Of a stretch of DNA of 64,000 bases, positions 14,678-24,514 are shown piece by piece (the stretch's first letter is position 1; every line of letters begins with the position of its first letter). The stretch is taken from positions 124,001-188,000 of the forward strand of contig NZ_QEKO01000004.1 of assembly GCF_003096595.1 (NCBI RefSeq). The letters run 5' to 3'. The translations under genes and the position numbers were made by a program. This stretch comes from Pusillimonas noertemannii. Lineage in GTDB: Bacteria; Pseudomonadota; Gammaproteobacteria; Burkholderiales; Burkholderiaceae_B. The notes beneath the pieces were generated by a model. It worked only from the letters and a program-made list of their open reading frames with translations. It had not been told where the DNA came from and made no database searches.

Positions 14678-16516
14678 CTATTTGCGGCGCGGCGGCGGCA
14701 AATCGGTGCAGACGCCCTCGAAGGCCTCTGCCGCCATGCCGATGGATTCGCCCAGTGTGGGGTGAGGATGAATGGTCTTGCCGATGTCGACGGCATCGGC
14801 GCACATCTCGACCGCAAGCGCCACCTCGCTGATCAGGTCGCCCGCATGGGTGCCCACGATGCCGCCGCCCAGCACGCGGTGCGTCTGCGCATCGAACAGC
14901 AGCTTGGTGAAGCCCTCGTCGCGGCCATTGGCAATGGCCCGCCCCGACGCGGCCCACGGGAACACGCCTTTCTCGACCGCGATGCCCTCGGCCTTGGCCT
15001 GGTCTTCGGTGAGCCCGACCCAGGCGACTTCAGGGTCGGTATAGGCGACCGAGGGAATGACGCGCGCGTCGAAATAGCTTTTCTGCCCGGCGATGGCCTC
15101 GGCGGCCACATGGGCCTCGTGCACCGCCTTGTGGGCCAGCATGGGCTGTCCGACGATGTCGCCGATGGCATAGATATGGGGCACGTTGGTGCGCATCTGC
15201 TTGTCGACGGCAATGAAGCCCCGGTCGCTTACCTGCACGCCCGCCTTGTCGGCATCGATGTTCTTGCCGTTGGGGCTGCGCCCGACCGCCTGCAGGACGA
15301 GATCGTAGCGCTGCGGCTCGGACGGCGCGTTGGCGCCCTCGAACGTAACCCAGATGCCGTCTTCCCTGGCCTCGGCCGAAACGGTCTTGGTGTCGACCAT
15401 GATGCGGTCGAAGCGCTTTTCGTTCTTCTTCTGCCAGACCTTGACGAGATCGCGGTCGGCACCCTGCATCAGGCCGCCCAGCATCTCGACCACGTCGAGC
15501 CGCGCGCCCAGCGCCGAGTACACCGTGCCCATTTCAAGCCCGATGATGCCGCCGCCGACGATGAGCATCTTCTTGGGAATGAAAGGCAGTTGCAAGGCGC
15601 CGGTGGAATCGACGATGCGCTGGTCTTGCGGCAGGAAGGGCAGCTTGACCGACTGGCTGCCCGCGGCAATGATGGCCGAACCGAACTTGACCGTGCGCGC
15701 CGCGCCTTCGGCGGGCTGCACCGCGATATGATGCGGGTCGACGAAGCGGCCCACCCCGGTCAGCACTGTAACCTTGCGCATCTTGGCCATGGCGGCCAGG
15801 CCGCTGGTCAGTTTTTCGATCACGCCTTCTTTGTAGAAGCGCATCTTGTCGAGATCGATGGTGGGTGCGGCAAAAGAGATGCCGTGCCGAACGATCGCCC
15901 GCGCTTCTTCGGCCACCGCAACCGTGTGCAGCAAGGCCTTCGAGGGAATGCAGCCCACGTTCAGGCAGACACCGCCCAAACTGGAATAGCGTTCGATCAG
16001 GGCAACCTTCAGGCCCAGGTCGGCGGCGCGGAAGGCGGCCGAATAGCCGCCCGGGCCGGCTCCCAGCACGACTACATCGTATTGCTCGTCGGCCGAACCG
16101 GAAAACTGCGCGGCCTGCGGCGCCGGGCTTGCGCCCGCCTGCTTTGCCGCGCCCGATGAAGGCGCCGGCTTGCCGGCTTCGCCTGCGGAAGCCTTGCCGG
16201 AACCGCCTTCAGGCGCCGCCGGTGCGCCCTTGCCGCTTTTGGCCGCCTCCTGCTGCGCAGGCGCCGTGCCGGCCCCGGCCTTGGCTTCGATGCGGACCAG
16301 GGGGTCTCCCTGGGCCACTTTGTCGCCCACCTTGACCAGGATTTCGGCGACGACACCGCCCTGCTCGGCCGGAATCTCCATCGAGGCCTTGTCGGACTCG
16401 ACGGTGACGAGGCTTTGCTCGGCCTCGATGGCGTCGCCCACCTTGACCAGCACCTCGATGACGTCGACCTTGTCGAAATCGCCTATGTCAGGCACTTTGA
16501 GTTCTGTCGTGCTCAT
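14678..16516 (-). CDS. lpdA: Dihydrolipoyl dehydrogenase (E3) with N-terminal lipoyl domain
   Basis: 612 aa. Residues 1-80 form a lipoyl domain with the modified Lys at 43 (Glu-Ser-Asp-Lys-Ala-Ser-Met). An Ala/Pro/Gly linker runs to about 143. The flavoprotein follows, with FAD GxGxxG (Gly-Ala-Gly-Pro-Gly-Gly), redox cysteines 184 and 189 in Gly-Gly-Val-Cys-Leu-Asn-Val-Gly-Cys, NAD GxGxxG (Gly-Gly-Gly-Ile-Ile-Gly) and the C-terminal His-Pro-His-Pro-Thr-Leu-Gly-Glu. It reoxidises dihydrolipoamide in the pyruvate dehydrogenase complex. The fused lipoyl domain is typical of Neisseria and betaproteobacterial E3. It lies 9 bases after aceF. Confidence 0.96.
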   Translation of the reverse strand: MSTTELKVPDIGDFDKVDVIEVLVKVGDAIEAEQSLVTVESDKASMEIPAEQGGVVAEILVKVGDKVAQGDPLVRIEAKAGAGTAPAQQEAAKSGKGAPAAPEGGSGKASAGEAGKPAPSSGAAKQAGASPAPQAAQFSGSADEQYDVVVLGAGPGGYSAAFRAADLGLKVALIERYSSLGGVCLNVGCIPSKALLHTVAVAEEARAIVRHGISFAAPTIDLDKMRFYKEGVIEKLTSGLAAMAKMRKVTVLTGVGRFVDPHHIAVQPAEGAARTVKFGSAIIAAGSQSVKLPFLPQDQRIVDSTGALQLPFIPKKMLIVGGGIIGLEMGTVYSALGARLDVVEMLGGLMQGADRDLVKVWQKKNEKRFDRIMVDTKTVSAEAREDGIWVTFEGANAPSEPQRYDLVLQAVGRSPNGKNIDADKAGVQVSDRGFIAVDKQMRTNVPHIYAIGDIVGQPMLAHKAVHEAHVAAEAIAGQKSYFDARVIPSVAYTDPEVAWVGLTEDQAKAEGIAVEKGVFPWAASGRAIANGRDEGFTKLLFDAQTHRVLGGGIVGTHAGDLISEVALAVEMCADAVDIGKTIHPHPTLGESIGMAAEAFEGVCTDLPPPRRK

Positions 16517-16525
16517 GCGCGTCCC

Positions 16526-18265
16526 TTATAGTGCAATGCGGCGGAAATCGGCCAGCAGCGCGGCCAGGTATGCGTTGAATCGCGCGGCCGCCGCGCCGTC
16601 GATGACACGATGGTCGTACGACAGCGACAGGGGCAGCATCAGCCTGGGCTGGAAGGCCTGGCCGTCCCACACGGGCATGTGGCTGGAGCGCGAAACCCCC
16701 AGAATGGCCACTTCGGGCGCATTGATGATGGGCGTGAACGAAGTTCCGCCTATGCCGCCCAGCGACGAGATGGAGAAGCAGCCGCCCTGCATCTGCGCGG
16801 GCGACAGCTTGCCCTCGCGCGCAAGCGCTGCCAGCTCGGAGGTTTCGGTGGCCAGTTCGAGTACGCCCTTTTTGTCGGCGTCGCGTATTACCGGCACCAC
16901 CAGGCCGTTGGGCGTGTCGGCCGCAAAGCCGACGTGGTAGTACTGCTTGTAGACCAGGTTGTCGCCGTCGAGCGAGGCGTTGAACTCGGGGAATTTCTTC
17001 AGGGCCGCAACCACCGCCTTGATCAGGAAGGCCAGCATCGTGACCTTGACGCCCGACTTCTGGTTTTCTTTGTTGAGCGCAACGCGCAGCGCCTCGAGCT
17101 CGGTGATGTCGGCCTGATCGTTGTTGGTGACATGGGGAATCATCACCCAGTTGCGATGCAGGTTGGCGCCCGAGATCTTCTTGATGCGTGAAAGCGGCTT
17201 GGCCTCGGTGGGCCCGAACTTGCTGAAATCGACCTTGGGCCAGTCGAGGACCGACAAGCCGCCGCCCGCCGGCGCCGCCGCACCCTGCGGCGCGCCCGAG
17301 GCCAGCGTCTTCTTGACGAAGCCACGCACGTCGTCGAAGGTGATGCGTCCCTTGTCGCCGCTGCCGGGGACGCGGTTCAGGTCGACGCCCAGCTCGCGCG
17401 CAAACTTGCGCACCGAGGGCGACGCATAGGGAAGCTTGTTGGACGGTATGTCGTCGGCGTAGTCCTGTGTGGGCGAGGTGCGCTCGACAGGCTGCGAGGC
17501 CATGACACCCTCTGCGCCGCGCGCCAGGGTTGCGGGCGAGGCGGCCTCGCCTTGTTGTTCCATAGGCTCGGCGGAATCGGCGGCGTGCGCAGCGGCGGGC
17601 GCAGCGGCAGGCGCGGGTGCGGGGCTTTCAGCCGCATCGCCCGCGGCCGGCTCGAGCACCAGAATCTCGGAACCCTGCGCCACCTTGTCACCCACCTTGA
17701 CCGCGATGCGCTTGACCACGCCCGCCTGCGACGAGGGGATTTCCATGGAGGCCTTGTCGGACTCGACGGTAATGAGGCTTTGCTCGGCCTGGACCGTATC
17801 GCCCTCGGCCACCAGCAGCTCGATGACCTCGACGTCCTTGAAATCGCCGATGTCGGGCACCAGCACCTGTACCGGCTTGCCTGCGCCCGCAGCCGAAGCG
17901 CCTGCGGAGGCGGCCGGCGCGGGCTTGGGCTCGGCCGCTGCGGCCTTTTCGGTGCTGCCGGCCTTCTCGGCCTTGGCGGGGGCCTGGGAAGCAGGCTTCT
18001 CGGCCGCGGGCGGTTCGGCCTTGTCGGCGCCCGACTCTTCGATTTCGAGTATGACCGCCCCTTCGCGCACCTTGTCGCCCACGCTGACTTTGACGGCCTT
18101 GACCGTGCCAGCGGATGGCGAGGGGATTTCCATCGAGGCCTTGTCGGACTCGACCGTGATGAGGCTTTGCTCCGCCTTGATCACGTCGCCTTCGGCGACC
18201 AGCACCTCGATGACGTCGACCTCGGAGAAATCGCCGATGTCCGGTATCTTGATCTCTGTGCTCAT
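16526..18265 (-). CDS. aceF: Dihydrolipoamide acetyltransferase (E2), two lipoyl domains
   Basis: 579 aa. Lipoyl domains occupy residues 1-78 and 132-208 (lipoyl lysines 42 and 171), joined by Ala/Pro-rich linkers. The peripheral-subunit-binding domain lies at about 278-316 (Ser-Pro-Ser-Val-Arg-Lys-Phe-Ala-Arg-Glu-Leu-Gly). The C-terminal catalytic core ends in Tyr-Asp-His-Arg-Val-Ile-Asp-Gly, with the catalytic His at about 552. It transfers the acetyl group to CoA and forms the structural core of the complex. It lies 15 bases after aceE. The two lipoyl domains are closely similar at DNA level too, so recombination between them is possible. Confidence 0.97.
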   Translation of the reverse strand: MSTEIKIPDIGDFSEVDVIEVLVAEGDVIKAEQSLITVESDKASMEIPSPSAGTVKAVKVSVGDKVREGAVILEIEESGADKAEPPAAEKPASQAPAKAEKAGSTEKAAAAEPKPAPAASAGASAAGAGKPVQVLVPDIGDFKDVEVIELLVAEGDTVQAEQSLITVESDKASMEIPSSQAGVVKRIAVKVGDKVAQGSEILVLEPAAGDAAESPAPAPAAAPAAAHAADSAEPMEQQGEAASPATLARGAEGVMASQPVERTSPTQDYADDIPSNKLPYASPSVRKFARELGVDLNRVPGSGDKGRITFDDVRGFVKKTLASGAPQGAAAPAGGGLSVLDWPKVDFSKFGPTEAKPLSRIKKISGANLHRNWVMIPHVTNNDQADITELEALRVALNKENQKSGVKVTMLAFLIKAVVAALKKFPEFNASLDGDNLVYKQYYHVGFAADTPNGLVVPVIRDADKKGVLELATETSELAALAREGKLSPAQMQGGCFSISSLGGIGGTSFTPIINAPEVAILGVSRSSHMPVWDGQAFQPRLMLPLSLSYDHRVIDGAAAARFNAYLAALLADFRRIAL

Positions 18266-18280
18266 TGCGTCTGTCTCCGG

Positions 18281-20992
18281 TCAGGCGTGCTGCGGGTTTG
18301 CTTTATTGGGATCGATGTCGTACTTCTTGATGGCCTCTGCGACCTTGGCCTCGGGTACCGCGCCTTCGTCGGCCAGGGCGCGCAGCGCGGCCAGCACCAC
18401 GAAGTGGCGATCGATCTCGAAGTGCTCGCGCAGCCTGTAGCGGAAATCAGAGCGCCCGAAGCCGTCGGTGCCCAGCACCGACAGGCGGCGCCCGGCAGGC
18501 ACGAAGGGCCGGATCTGGTCGCCGAAGAGCTTGACGTAGTCGGTGGACACGATAATGGGACCGGCGGTTTCCTGCAGCTTTTGCGTAATGTAGGGCATGG
18601 GCGGCTTGGCATCGCCGGGGTTGAGCAGACGATGCCGCTCGCAATCGAGCCCGTTGCGGCGCAGCTCGGTAAAGCTGGTGACGCTCCACAGGTCGGACGA
18701 CACGCCCCAGTCTTTTTCGAGCAGGTCTTGCGCGGCCTGCACTTCACGCAGAATGGTGCCCGAGCCCATCAGCTGTACATGCAGCTTGTTCTTGGCCTTG
18801 CCGGCCGAACGCAGCTTGTACATGCCGCGGATAATGCCTTCTTCGTCGCCTTTGCTGAGGCCGGGATGAGCGTAGTTCTCGTTCATCACCGTGATGTAGT
18901 AGAAGACGTTTTCCTGGTTCTGGATCATGCGCTCGAGGCCGTTCTGGATGATGACGGCAAGCTCGTGCGCGTATGTGGGGTCGTAGGACACGCAGTTGGG
19001 AATCAGCGCCGACATGATGTGGCTGTGGCCGTCTTCGTGCTGCAGGCCCTCGCCGTTGAGCGTGGTGCGGCCGGCCGTGCCGCCCAGCAGGAAACCCCGG
19101 GCCTGCATGTCGCCCGCGGCCCAGGCCAGGTCGCCCACCCGCTGGAATCCGAACATCGAGTAATAGATGTAGAACGGAATCATGATGCGGTTGTTGGTGG
19201 AATACGAGGTGGCCGCGGCGATCCAGGAACTGAATGCCCCCGCTTCATTGATGCCCTCTTGCAGCAGTTGGCCGTTGGTGGTTTCCTTGTAGTACATGAC
19301 CTGGTCTTTATCGACCGGCACGTACTTCTGGCCTTCGGGCGCATAGATGCCGATCTGGCGGAACAGGCCTTCCATGCCGAAGGTACGGGATTCGTCAGCC
19401 AGAATGGGCACCACGCGCGGACCCAGTTCTTTGTCGCGCAGCACCTGGTTCAGGATGCGCACGAACGCTTGCGTGGTAGAAATTTCGCGCCCTTCGGCAG
19501 TGGGCTCGAGCACCGCCTTGAAGGCGTCGAGTTCGGGCGCCTTGAACTTCTCGTCGGACACGGGGCGCCGCACCGGCAGGTAGCCGCCCAGCGCCTTGCG
19601 CCGCTCGTGCAGGTACTTCATTTCGGGCGAGTCGTCGGCCGGCTTGAAGTAAGGCAACTGATCGAGCTTGTCGTCGGGAATGGGGATATTGAAACGGTCG
19701 CGGAATTCGCGCACCGAATCCATGTCGAGCTTTTTCTGCTGGTGGGTGGGGTTCTTGGCCTGGCCGACATGGCCCATGCCGTAGCCCTTGATGGTCTTGG
19801 CCAGAATGACGGTGGGCTGGCCCGTGTGGTTGGCGGCCTCATGGAAAGCCGCGTACACCTTGTGCGGGTCGTGGCCGCCGCGGTTCAGGCGCCAGACGGC
19901 CTCGTCGCTCATGCGGCTGACCATTTCGAGCAGCTTGGGATGCTTGCCGAAGAAGTGCTCGCGCACAAAGGCGCCGTCGTGCGCCTTGTAGGCCTGGTAC
20001 TCGCCGTCGACGGATTCTTCCATGATCCGGCGCAGAATGCCTTCTTTGTCGCGCGCCAGAAGAGGATCCCAGTAGCCGCCCCAGATCAGCTTGATGACGT
20101 TCCAGCCGCTGCCGCGGAAATCGCCTTCGAGCTCTTGAATGATCTTGCCGTTGCCGCGCACCGGGCCGTCCAGCCGCTGCAGGTTGCAGTTGATGACGAA
20201 AATAAGGTTGTCGAGCTTTTCGCGCGAGGCCAGGCTGATGGCGCCCAGCGATTCGGGCTCGTCCATTTCGCCGTCGCCGCAGAACACCCAGACCTTGCGA
20301 TTGCTGGTGTCGGCGATGCCGCGCGCATGCAGGTACTTGAGGAAGCGGGCCTGGTAGATGGCCATGATGGGCCCAAGGCCCATCGACACGGTGGGAAACT
20401 GCCAGAACTCGGGCATGAGCTTGGGGTGCGGATACGAAGACAGCCCCTTGCCGCCGACCTCTTGGCGGAAATGGTCGAGCTGTTCTTCGGTCAGGCGGCC
20501 CTCGAGGAAGGCGCGGCCATACATGCCCGGCGAGGTATGGCCCTGGAAATACACCAGGTCGCCGCCGTGGTCTTCGGTTTCGCCATGCCAGAAGTGGTTC
20601 TGGCCGCAGCCTATCATGGTGGCCAGCGAAGCAAAGGAGGCGATGTGCCCGCCCAGGTCGCCGCCGTCGGCCGGATGATGGCTGTTGGCCTTGACCACCA
20701 TGGCCATGGCGTTCCAGCGGATGTACGAGCGGATGCGCTCTTCAAGCGCCAGGTTGCCGGGATGCGGCGCCTCAAGCCCGGGCGGGATGGTATTGACGTA
20801 GGCGGTATTGGCCGAGAACGGTATGCGGGCGCCCGAGCGGCGCGCCAGGTCTATCAGGCGCTCGAGCAGCAAGTGCGCCCGCTCCGGGCCTTCGTGTTCG
20901 AGTACGGCCTCGAGTGCCTCGAGCCACTCCTGGACTTCGGGATCATCGTTGGCGACCGTGGCCAACGCACCGGCTTGATCAAGAGAGGACAT
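18281..20992 (-). CDS. aceE: Pyruvate dehydrogenase E1 component, homodimeric type
   Basis: 903 aa, the single-chain E1 of gammaproteobacterial and betaproteobacterial type. It decarboxylates pyruvate with thiamine diphosphate and passes the acetyl group to E2. The thiamine motif runs from Gly-Asp-Gly (239-241) to Asn-Cys-Asn (268-270). His-Pro-Ala-Asp-Gly-Gly-Asp-Leu-Gly-Gly-His near residue 107 is the family active-site loop. It is the first gene of aceE-aceF-lpdA. A promoter-like pair lies about 120-150 bases upstream, beside the divergent sensor-kinase promoter. Confidence 0.98.
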   Translation of the reverse strand: MSSLDQAGALATVANDDPEVQEWLEALEAVLEHEGPERAHLLLERLIDLARRSGARIPFSANTAYVNTIPPGLEAPHPGNLALEERIRSYIRWNAMAMVVKANSHHPADGGDLGGHIASFASLATMIGCGQNHFWHGETEDHGGDLVYFQGHTSPGMYGRAFLEGRLTEEQLDHFRQEVGGKGLSSYPHPKLMPEFWQFPTVSMGLGPIMAIYQARFLKYLHARGIADTSNRKVWVFCGDGEMDEPESLGAISLASREKLDNLIFVINCNLQRLDGPVRGNGKIIQELEGDFRGSGWNVIKLIWGGYWDPLLARDKEGILRRIMEESVDGEYQAYKAHDGAFVREHFFGKHPKLLEMVSRMSDEAVWRLNRGGHDPHKVYAAFHEAANHTGQPTVILAKTIKGYGMGHVGQAKNPTHQQKKLDMDSVREFRDRFNIPIPDDKLDQLPYFKPADDSPEMKYLHERRKALGGYLPVRRPVSDEKFKAPELDAFKAVLEPTAEGREISTTQAFVRILNQVLRDKELGPRVVPILADESRTFGMEGLFRQIGIYAPEGQKYVPVDKDQVMYYKETTNGQLLQEGINEAGAFSSWIAAATSYSTNNRIMIPFYIYYSMFGFQRVGDLAWAAGDMQARGFLLGGTAGRTTLNGEGLQHEDGHSHIMSALIPNCVSYDPTYAHELAVIIQNGLERMIQNQENVFYYITVMNENYAHPGLSKGDEEGIIRGMYKLRSAGKAKNKLHVQLMGSGTILREVQAAQDLLEKDWGVSSDLWSVTSFTELRRNGLDCERHRLLNPGDAKPPMPYITQKLQETAGPIIVSTDYVKLFGDQIRPFVPAGRRLSVLGTDGFGRSDFRYRLREHFEIDRHFVVLAALRALADEGAVPEAKVAEAIKKYDIDPNKANPQHA

Positions 20993-21113
20993 TGAATGTC
21001 TCCAGTGAGGTATTTTGGAAATCGCAGACCAACGGGATCAATCCGTTGTATCACGTCTTTGCCCGCGCCGCAGGCGAGCGGCGGCCAACTTGGCTGTATG
21101 CCGGCATTGCCCC

Positions 21114-21142
21114 ATTCTAGGAAAGAGCCTGGGCAAGGGCAA
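21114..21142 (-). promoter_or_regulatory. Predicted sigma-70 promoter for aceE
   Basis: Read on the minus strand: TTGCCC (complement of 21137-21142), a 17-base spacer, then TAGAAT (complement of 21114-21119). The predicted start leaves a leader of about 115 bases before aceE. Confidence 0.55.
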
Positions 21143-21148
21143 GTAAAA

Positions 21149-21183
21149 TTTCACTTTATGGCATTAGTTTTTATAATGTGAAA
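21149..21183 (+). promoter_or_regulatory. Predicted sigma-70 promoter of the sensor kinase, bracketed by an inverted repeat
   Basis: TTTCAC (21149-21154), a 17-base spacer and a consensus TATAAT (21172-21177) point towards the sensor kinase. The -35 hexamer TTTCAC and GTGAAA (21178-21183), just past the -10, form the ends of an inverted repeat, so a repressor or activator dimer could span the promoter. The predicted leader is about 70 bases. Confidence 0.6.
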
Positions 21184-21255
21184 AATTGACGTTTTGCTGA
21201 ATGGCACCAGGCGAATGCCTGGCACATGCAATTAATTGTTTAAAATACACGCACG

Positions 21256-23013
21256 ATGGCGAGCCCTTCCCGAAAGTCCCTCATTCCAACCACCTTCTAC
21301 GATCAGGCAAAAGGCACCCGCCGCGGCCTGTACTGGCTGACGCCCGTGCTGGTGCTGGTGCTGTACCTGTGCGTCATGGGCGCGTTCATCTGGCTGCAGC
21401 GCCTGCAAAGCGACAGCGTCATGTTCGTCACCATCGACCAGGAAACCCGCCAGCAGCGTCTCATCATGGTGGTGGTGGCGCTTTCCTGCCTCATTATCCT
21501 GAGCCTACTGGCCCTGTGGCGCTACACCCGCTTCCGCTCGCGGGCCGAGGCGGCCCTCATCGCCGAAACCGGCTTTCGGCGCGCGATGGAAAACTCCATG
21601 TCCACCGGCATGCGGGTCTTCGACATGCAAGGGCGCATCGCCTATGTCAATCCGGCCTTCTGCCGCATGATAGGCTGGAACGAGGCCGACCTCATCGGCC
21701 GCACCACGCCCTTCCCCTACTGGATTCCGGGCCGCCACGCCCAGCACCAGGAAACCCTCGACCTGCTGCTTTCGGGGCGCACGCCCAGCAGCGGGCTCGA
21801 GGTCGAGGCGCAGCGGCGCGACGGTTCGCGCTTTACCGCGCGCATGTATGTGTCGCCCTTGCGCGACCCCAACGGCGAACAGATCGGCTGGATGACCTCC
21901 ATGACCGACATCACCGAGCCCAAGCGCATCCGCGAGGCCCTTACCGCCGCGCACGAGCGTTTCATGACCGTGCTCGAAGGCCTGGACGACGCCATCTCGG
22001 TGGTGGCCGACACGCCCGATGGCCTCGAGCTGCTGTTTGCCAACCGCACCTACCGGCGCTTCTTCGGCGCCCAGTCCAATGGGCACGCCGAACTGCTGGG
22101 CGGCCGCCTGGGCCGCTTCACCGACGAAACCGTCGAGGCCTTCTCCACCTCGGCCCAGCGCTGGTTCGAGGTGCACCATCGCATGCTGGCCTGGACCGAC
22201 GGCCGGCGCGTGCGGCTGCAGGTGGCGCGCGACATCACCGAACGCCGCACCCATGAAGAAGCCTCGCGCGTGCAGCAGGAAAAAATCCAGCTGACCAGCC
22301 GCCTGACCACCATGGGCGAAATGGCTTCGTCCCTGGCCCACGAACTGAACCAGCCGCTTACGGCCATCAGCAACTACAGCATGGGCGCCGTGGCCATGCT
22401 CAAGGCGGGCAACCCCCGGCCCGAGCAACTGCTCGAAGCGCTTGAAAAAGCCGCCAGCCAGGCCGAGCGCGCGGGCAAGATCATCAGCCGCATCCGCGAG
22501 TTCGTCAAACGCAGCGAACCGCGCCGCCAGAAGGTACCCATCTCGCGCATTCTCGACAATGCCATCGCCTTCGCCGACATCGACGCCCGCAAGCGCCAGG
22601 TCGAGATAGACCGCGAAACCCCGCCCGGCGACCCGACGGTGCTGGCCGACCCCATTCTTATTGAACAGGTGCTGCTCAATCTGCTCAAGAACGGGGTCGA
22701 AGCCATGGAGCAAAGCGACTATCGCACGCTGCACGTCCGCGTCACCGAGCAGCTTCCGCTCATCGAGATCGCGGTCATCGACCGCGGCCATGGCCTGCGC
22801 GACCCCGAGCGCCTGTTCGAACCGTTTTACAGCACCAAGTCCGAAGGCCTGGGCATGGGGCTGAACATCTGTCGCACCATCATTGAATCCCATCATGGAC
22901 GCCTCTGGGCGACCGCCAATCCGGAAGGTGGTACGATTTTTCGATTCACCCTGCCCTTCGCGGCGCCGGAAGCCCCCGATCAATCAGAGAATTCTCAGGA
23001 GTTGCACGCATGA
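21256..23013 (+). CDS. Membrane PAS-domain sensor histidine kinase (FixL/DctB-like)
   Basis: 585 aa. Two membrane helices (about 26-48 and 69-90) flank a very short periplasmic loop. Two PAS-like domains follow (about 105-225 and 232-332); the first has Gly-Arg-Ile-Ala-Tyr-Val-Asn-Pro-Ala-Phe. The HisKA box is Ala-Ser-Ser-Leu-Ala-His-Glu-Leu-Asn-Gln-Pro-Leu-Thr-Ala with phospho-acceptor His362. N, G1 and G2 boxes (Asn-Leu-Leu-Lys-Asn-Gly-Val-Glu-Ala; Asp-Arg-Gly-His-Gly-Leu; Gly-Leu-Gly-Met-Gly-Leu) complete the ATPase. With so little periplasm, it probably senses a cytoplasmic or membrane cue through PAS. Its stop overlaps the regulator start (ATGA). Confidence 0.92.
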   Translation: MASPSRKSLIPTTFYDQAKGTRRGLYWLTPVLVLVLYLCVMGAFIWLQRLQSDSVMFVTIDQETRQQRLIMVVVALSCLIILSLLALWRYTRFRSRAEAALIAETGFRRAMENSMSTGMRVFDMQGRIAYVNPAFCRMIGWNEADLIGRTTPFPYWIPGRHAQHQETLDLLLSGRTPSSGLEVEAQRRDGSRFTARMYVSPLRDPNGEQIGWMTSMTDITEPKRIREALTAAHERFMTVLEGLDDAISVVADTPDGLELLFANRTYRRFFGAQSNGHAELLGGRLGRFTDETVEAFSTSAQRWFEVHHRMLAWTDGRRVRLQVARDITERRTHEEASRVQQEKIQLTSRLTTMGEMASSLAHELNQPLTAISNYSMGAVAMLKAGNPRPEQLLEALEKAASQAERAGKIISRIREFVKRSEPRRQKVPISRILDNAIAFADIDARKRQVEIDRETPPGDPTVLADPILIEQVLLNLLKNGVEAMEQSDYRTLHVRVTEQLPLIEIAVIDRGHGLRDPERLFEPFYSTKSEGLGMGLNICRTIIESHHGRLWATANPEGGTIFRFTLPFAAPEAPDQSENSQELHA

Positions 23014-23636
23014 CTACATCCGAAGAACCGAACACTGTTTTTATCGTTGATGACGATGAAGCGGTGCGCGATTCCTTGCGCTGGCTGCTCGAAGCCAACG
23101 GCTACCGCGTCAAGAGCTTCGGCGGTGCGGAAGACTTTCTCGAAGCCTACGACCCCGACCAGATCGGCGTGCTGATCGTCGACGTGCGCATGCCCGGCAT
23201 GAGCGGCCTCGAGCTCCAGGAAGAACTCATCGCGCGCAAGGCCCCCCTGCCCATCGTCTTCATCACCGGCCACGGCGACGTTCCCATGGCGGTGTCCACC
23301 ATCAAGAAGGGCGCGGTCGACTTCCTCGAGAAACCCTTCAACGAAACCGATCTGCGCGCCATCGTCGCGCGCATGCTGCAGCAGGCCAACGAGCGCGCCT
23401 CGCAGGCCCAGGCCAAGAAGAACCAGCAAGCCGTGCTCAGCCGCCTTACTTCACGCGAGCAGCAGGTGCTCGAGCGCATCGTGGCCGGCCGGCTCAACAA
23501 GCAGATCGCGGGCGACCTGAACATCAGCATCAAGACGGTCGAGGCCCACCGCGCCAACATCATGGAAAAACTCGAGGTCACCACCGTGGCCGACCTGATG
23601 AAAATCGCCCTTACGCAGACCGAAGGACAGGCATGA
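23010..23636 (+). CDS. FixJ/NarL-family response regulator
   Basis: 208 aa. The receiver domain (1-125) has the acidic pocket Asp-Asp-Asp (14-16), phospho-acceptor Asp58 in Val-Asp-Val-Arg-Met-Pro-Gly, Thr86 and Lys108. The LuxR-type helix-turn-helix (about 146-190) has Leu-Thr-Ser-Arg-Glu-Gln-Gln-Val-Leu and Lys-Thr-Val-Glu-Ala-His-Arg. It overlaps the kinase gene by 4 bases and folD by 4 bases, so all three are probably translated from one message. Likely targets include the divergent aceE promoter region; that is inference from position. Confidence 0.93.
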   Translation: MTTSEEPNTVFIVDDDEAVRDSLRWLLEANGYRVKSFGGAEDFLEAYDPDQIGVLIVDVRMPGMSGLELQEELIARKAPLPIVFITGHGDVPMAVSTIKKGAVDFLEKPFNETDLRAIVARMLQQANERASQAQAKKNQQAVLSRLTSREQQVLERIVAGRLNKQIAGDLNISIKTVEAHRANIMEKLEVTTVADLMKIALTQTEGQA

Positions 23637-24508
23637 CCGCACGCATCATCGACGGCAAGGCGCTGTCCGATTCCATCAAGGCCGACGTCGCCCAGCGCGT
23701 CGAGGCCTTGCGCGGCCGCGGCATCGTTCCCGGCCTGGCGGTCGTTCTGGTGGGCGGCGACCCCGCGTCGCAGGTATACGTGCGCAACAAGGCTGCCGCC
23801 TGCGAGAAGGCCGGCCTGCATTCCCAGGTAATTCGCCTCGACGCCGACATCACGCAACAGCAATTGCTCGACGTCGTACAGCAGCTCAACCAAGACCCCG
23901 CCGTCCACGGCATATTGGTGCAGTTGCCCCTGCCCAAGCACCTCGACTCGGCCCAGGTCATCGAGGCCATCGCCGCCGACAAAGACGTCGACGGCTTTCA
24001 CGTCAGCAACGCCGGCCTGCTCATGACGGGCCGCCCGCTGTTCCAGCCCTGCACGCCCTACGGCATCATGAAGATGCTTGAATCCGAGGGCGTCGACCTG
24101 TGGGGCGCCGAGGCCGTGGTGGTGGGCGCCAGCAACATCGTCGGCAAGCCCATGGCCATGCTCATGCTGGCCAAGGGGGCCACCGTCACCCTTTGCAACT
24201 CGAAAACCCGCGACCTGGGCGCCCAGACGCGCCGCGCCGACGTGCTGGTGGTGGCCACCGGCAAGCCCGACATGATCACCGGCGACATGATCAAGCCGGG
24301 TGCCGTGGTCATCGACGTCGGCATCAACCGCAAGGCCGACGGCAAGCTGACCGGCGACGTCGAGTTCGCCTCGGCCAGCAAGGTTGCCGGCGCCATCACC
24401 CCCGTTCCAGGCGGGGTGGGCCCCATGACCATCGCCATGCTGCTGGTCAACACCATCGAGGCGGCCGAACGCGCCGCCCAGGCCCAGGCCGCGCCCTCTG
24501 TTCTTTAA
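23633..24508 (+). CDS. folD: Bifunctional methylenetetrahydrofolate dehydrogenase/cyclohydrolase
   Basis: 291 aa. It interconverts 5,10-methylene-, methenyl- and 10-formyl-tetrahydrofolate using NADP. The substrate motif Tyr-Val-Arg-Asn-Lys-Ala-Ala-Ala with the catalytic Lys, the Gln-Leu-Pro-Leu-Pro strand, Asp-Val-Asp-Gly-Phe-His, the NADP loop [11 protein letters not shown] and the C-terminal Pro-Gly-Gly-Val-Gly-Pro-Met-Thr are all present. It overlaps the response-regulator stop by 4 bases, placing a one-carbon housekeeping enzyme in a two-component operon. Confidence 0.97.
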   Translation: MTARIIDGKALSDSIKADVAQRVEALRGRGIVPGLAVVLVGGDPASQVYVRNKAAACEKAGLHSQVIRLDADITQQQLLDVVQQLNQDPAVHGILVQLPLPKHLDSAQVIEAIAADKDVDGFHVSNAGLLMTGRPLFQPCTPYGIMKMLESEGVDLWGAEAVVVGASNIVGKPMAMLMLAKGATVTLCNSKTRDLGAQTRRADVLVVATGKPDMITGDMIKPGAVVIDVGINRKADGKLTGDVEFASASKVAGAITPVPGGVGPMTIAMLLVNTIEAAERAAQAQAAPSVL

Positions 24509-24514
24509 GGCACC

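Noticed and set aside
14672..16159. 495-codon plus-strand frame opposite lpdA
   Set aside because: Shadow of lpdA; no family features and no ribosome site.
17552..20995. Open frame of more than 1100 codons on the plus strand opposite aceE and aceF
   Set aside because: It is the antisense shadow of two well-recognised genes in high-GC DNA; its translation is His/Gly/Arg-rich with no domain.
21256..23636. Naming the two-component pair FixL-FixJ oxygen sensors
   Set aside because: The overall architecture is similar, but I could not identify a haem-binding PAS with confidence and there are no fix genes nearby.
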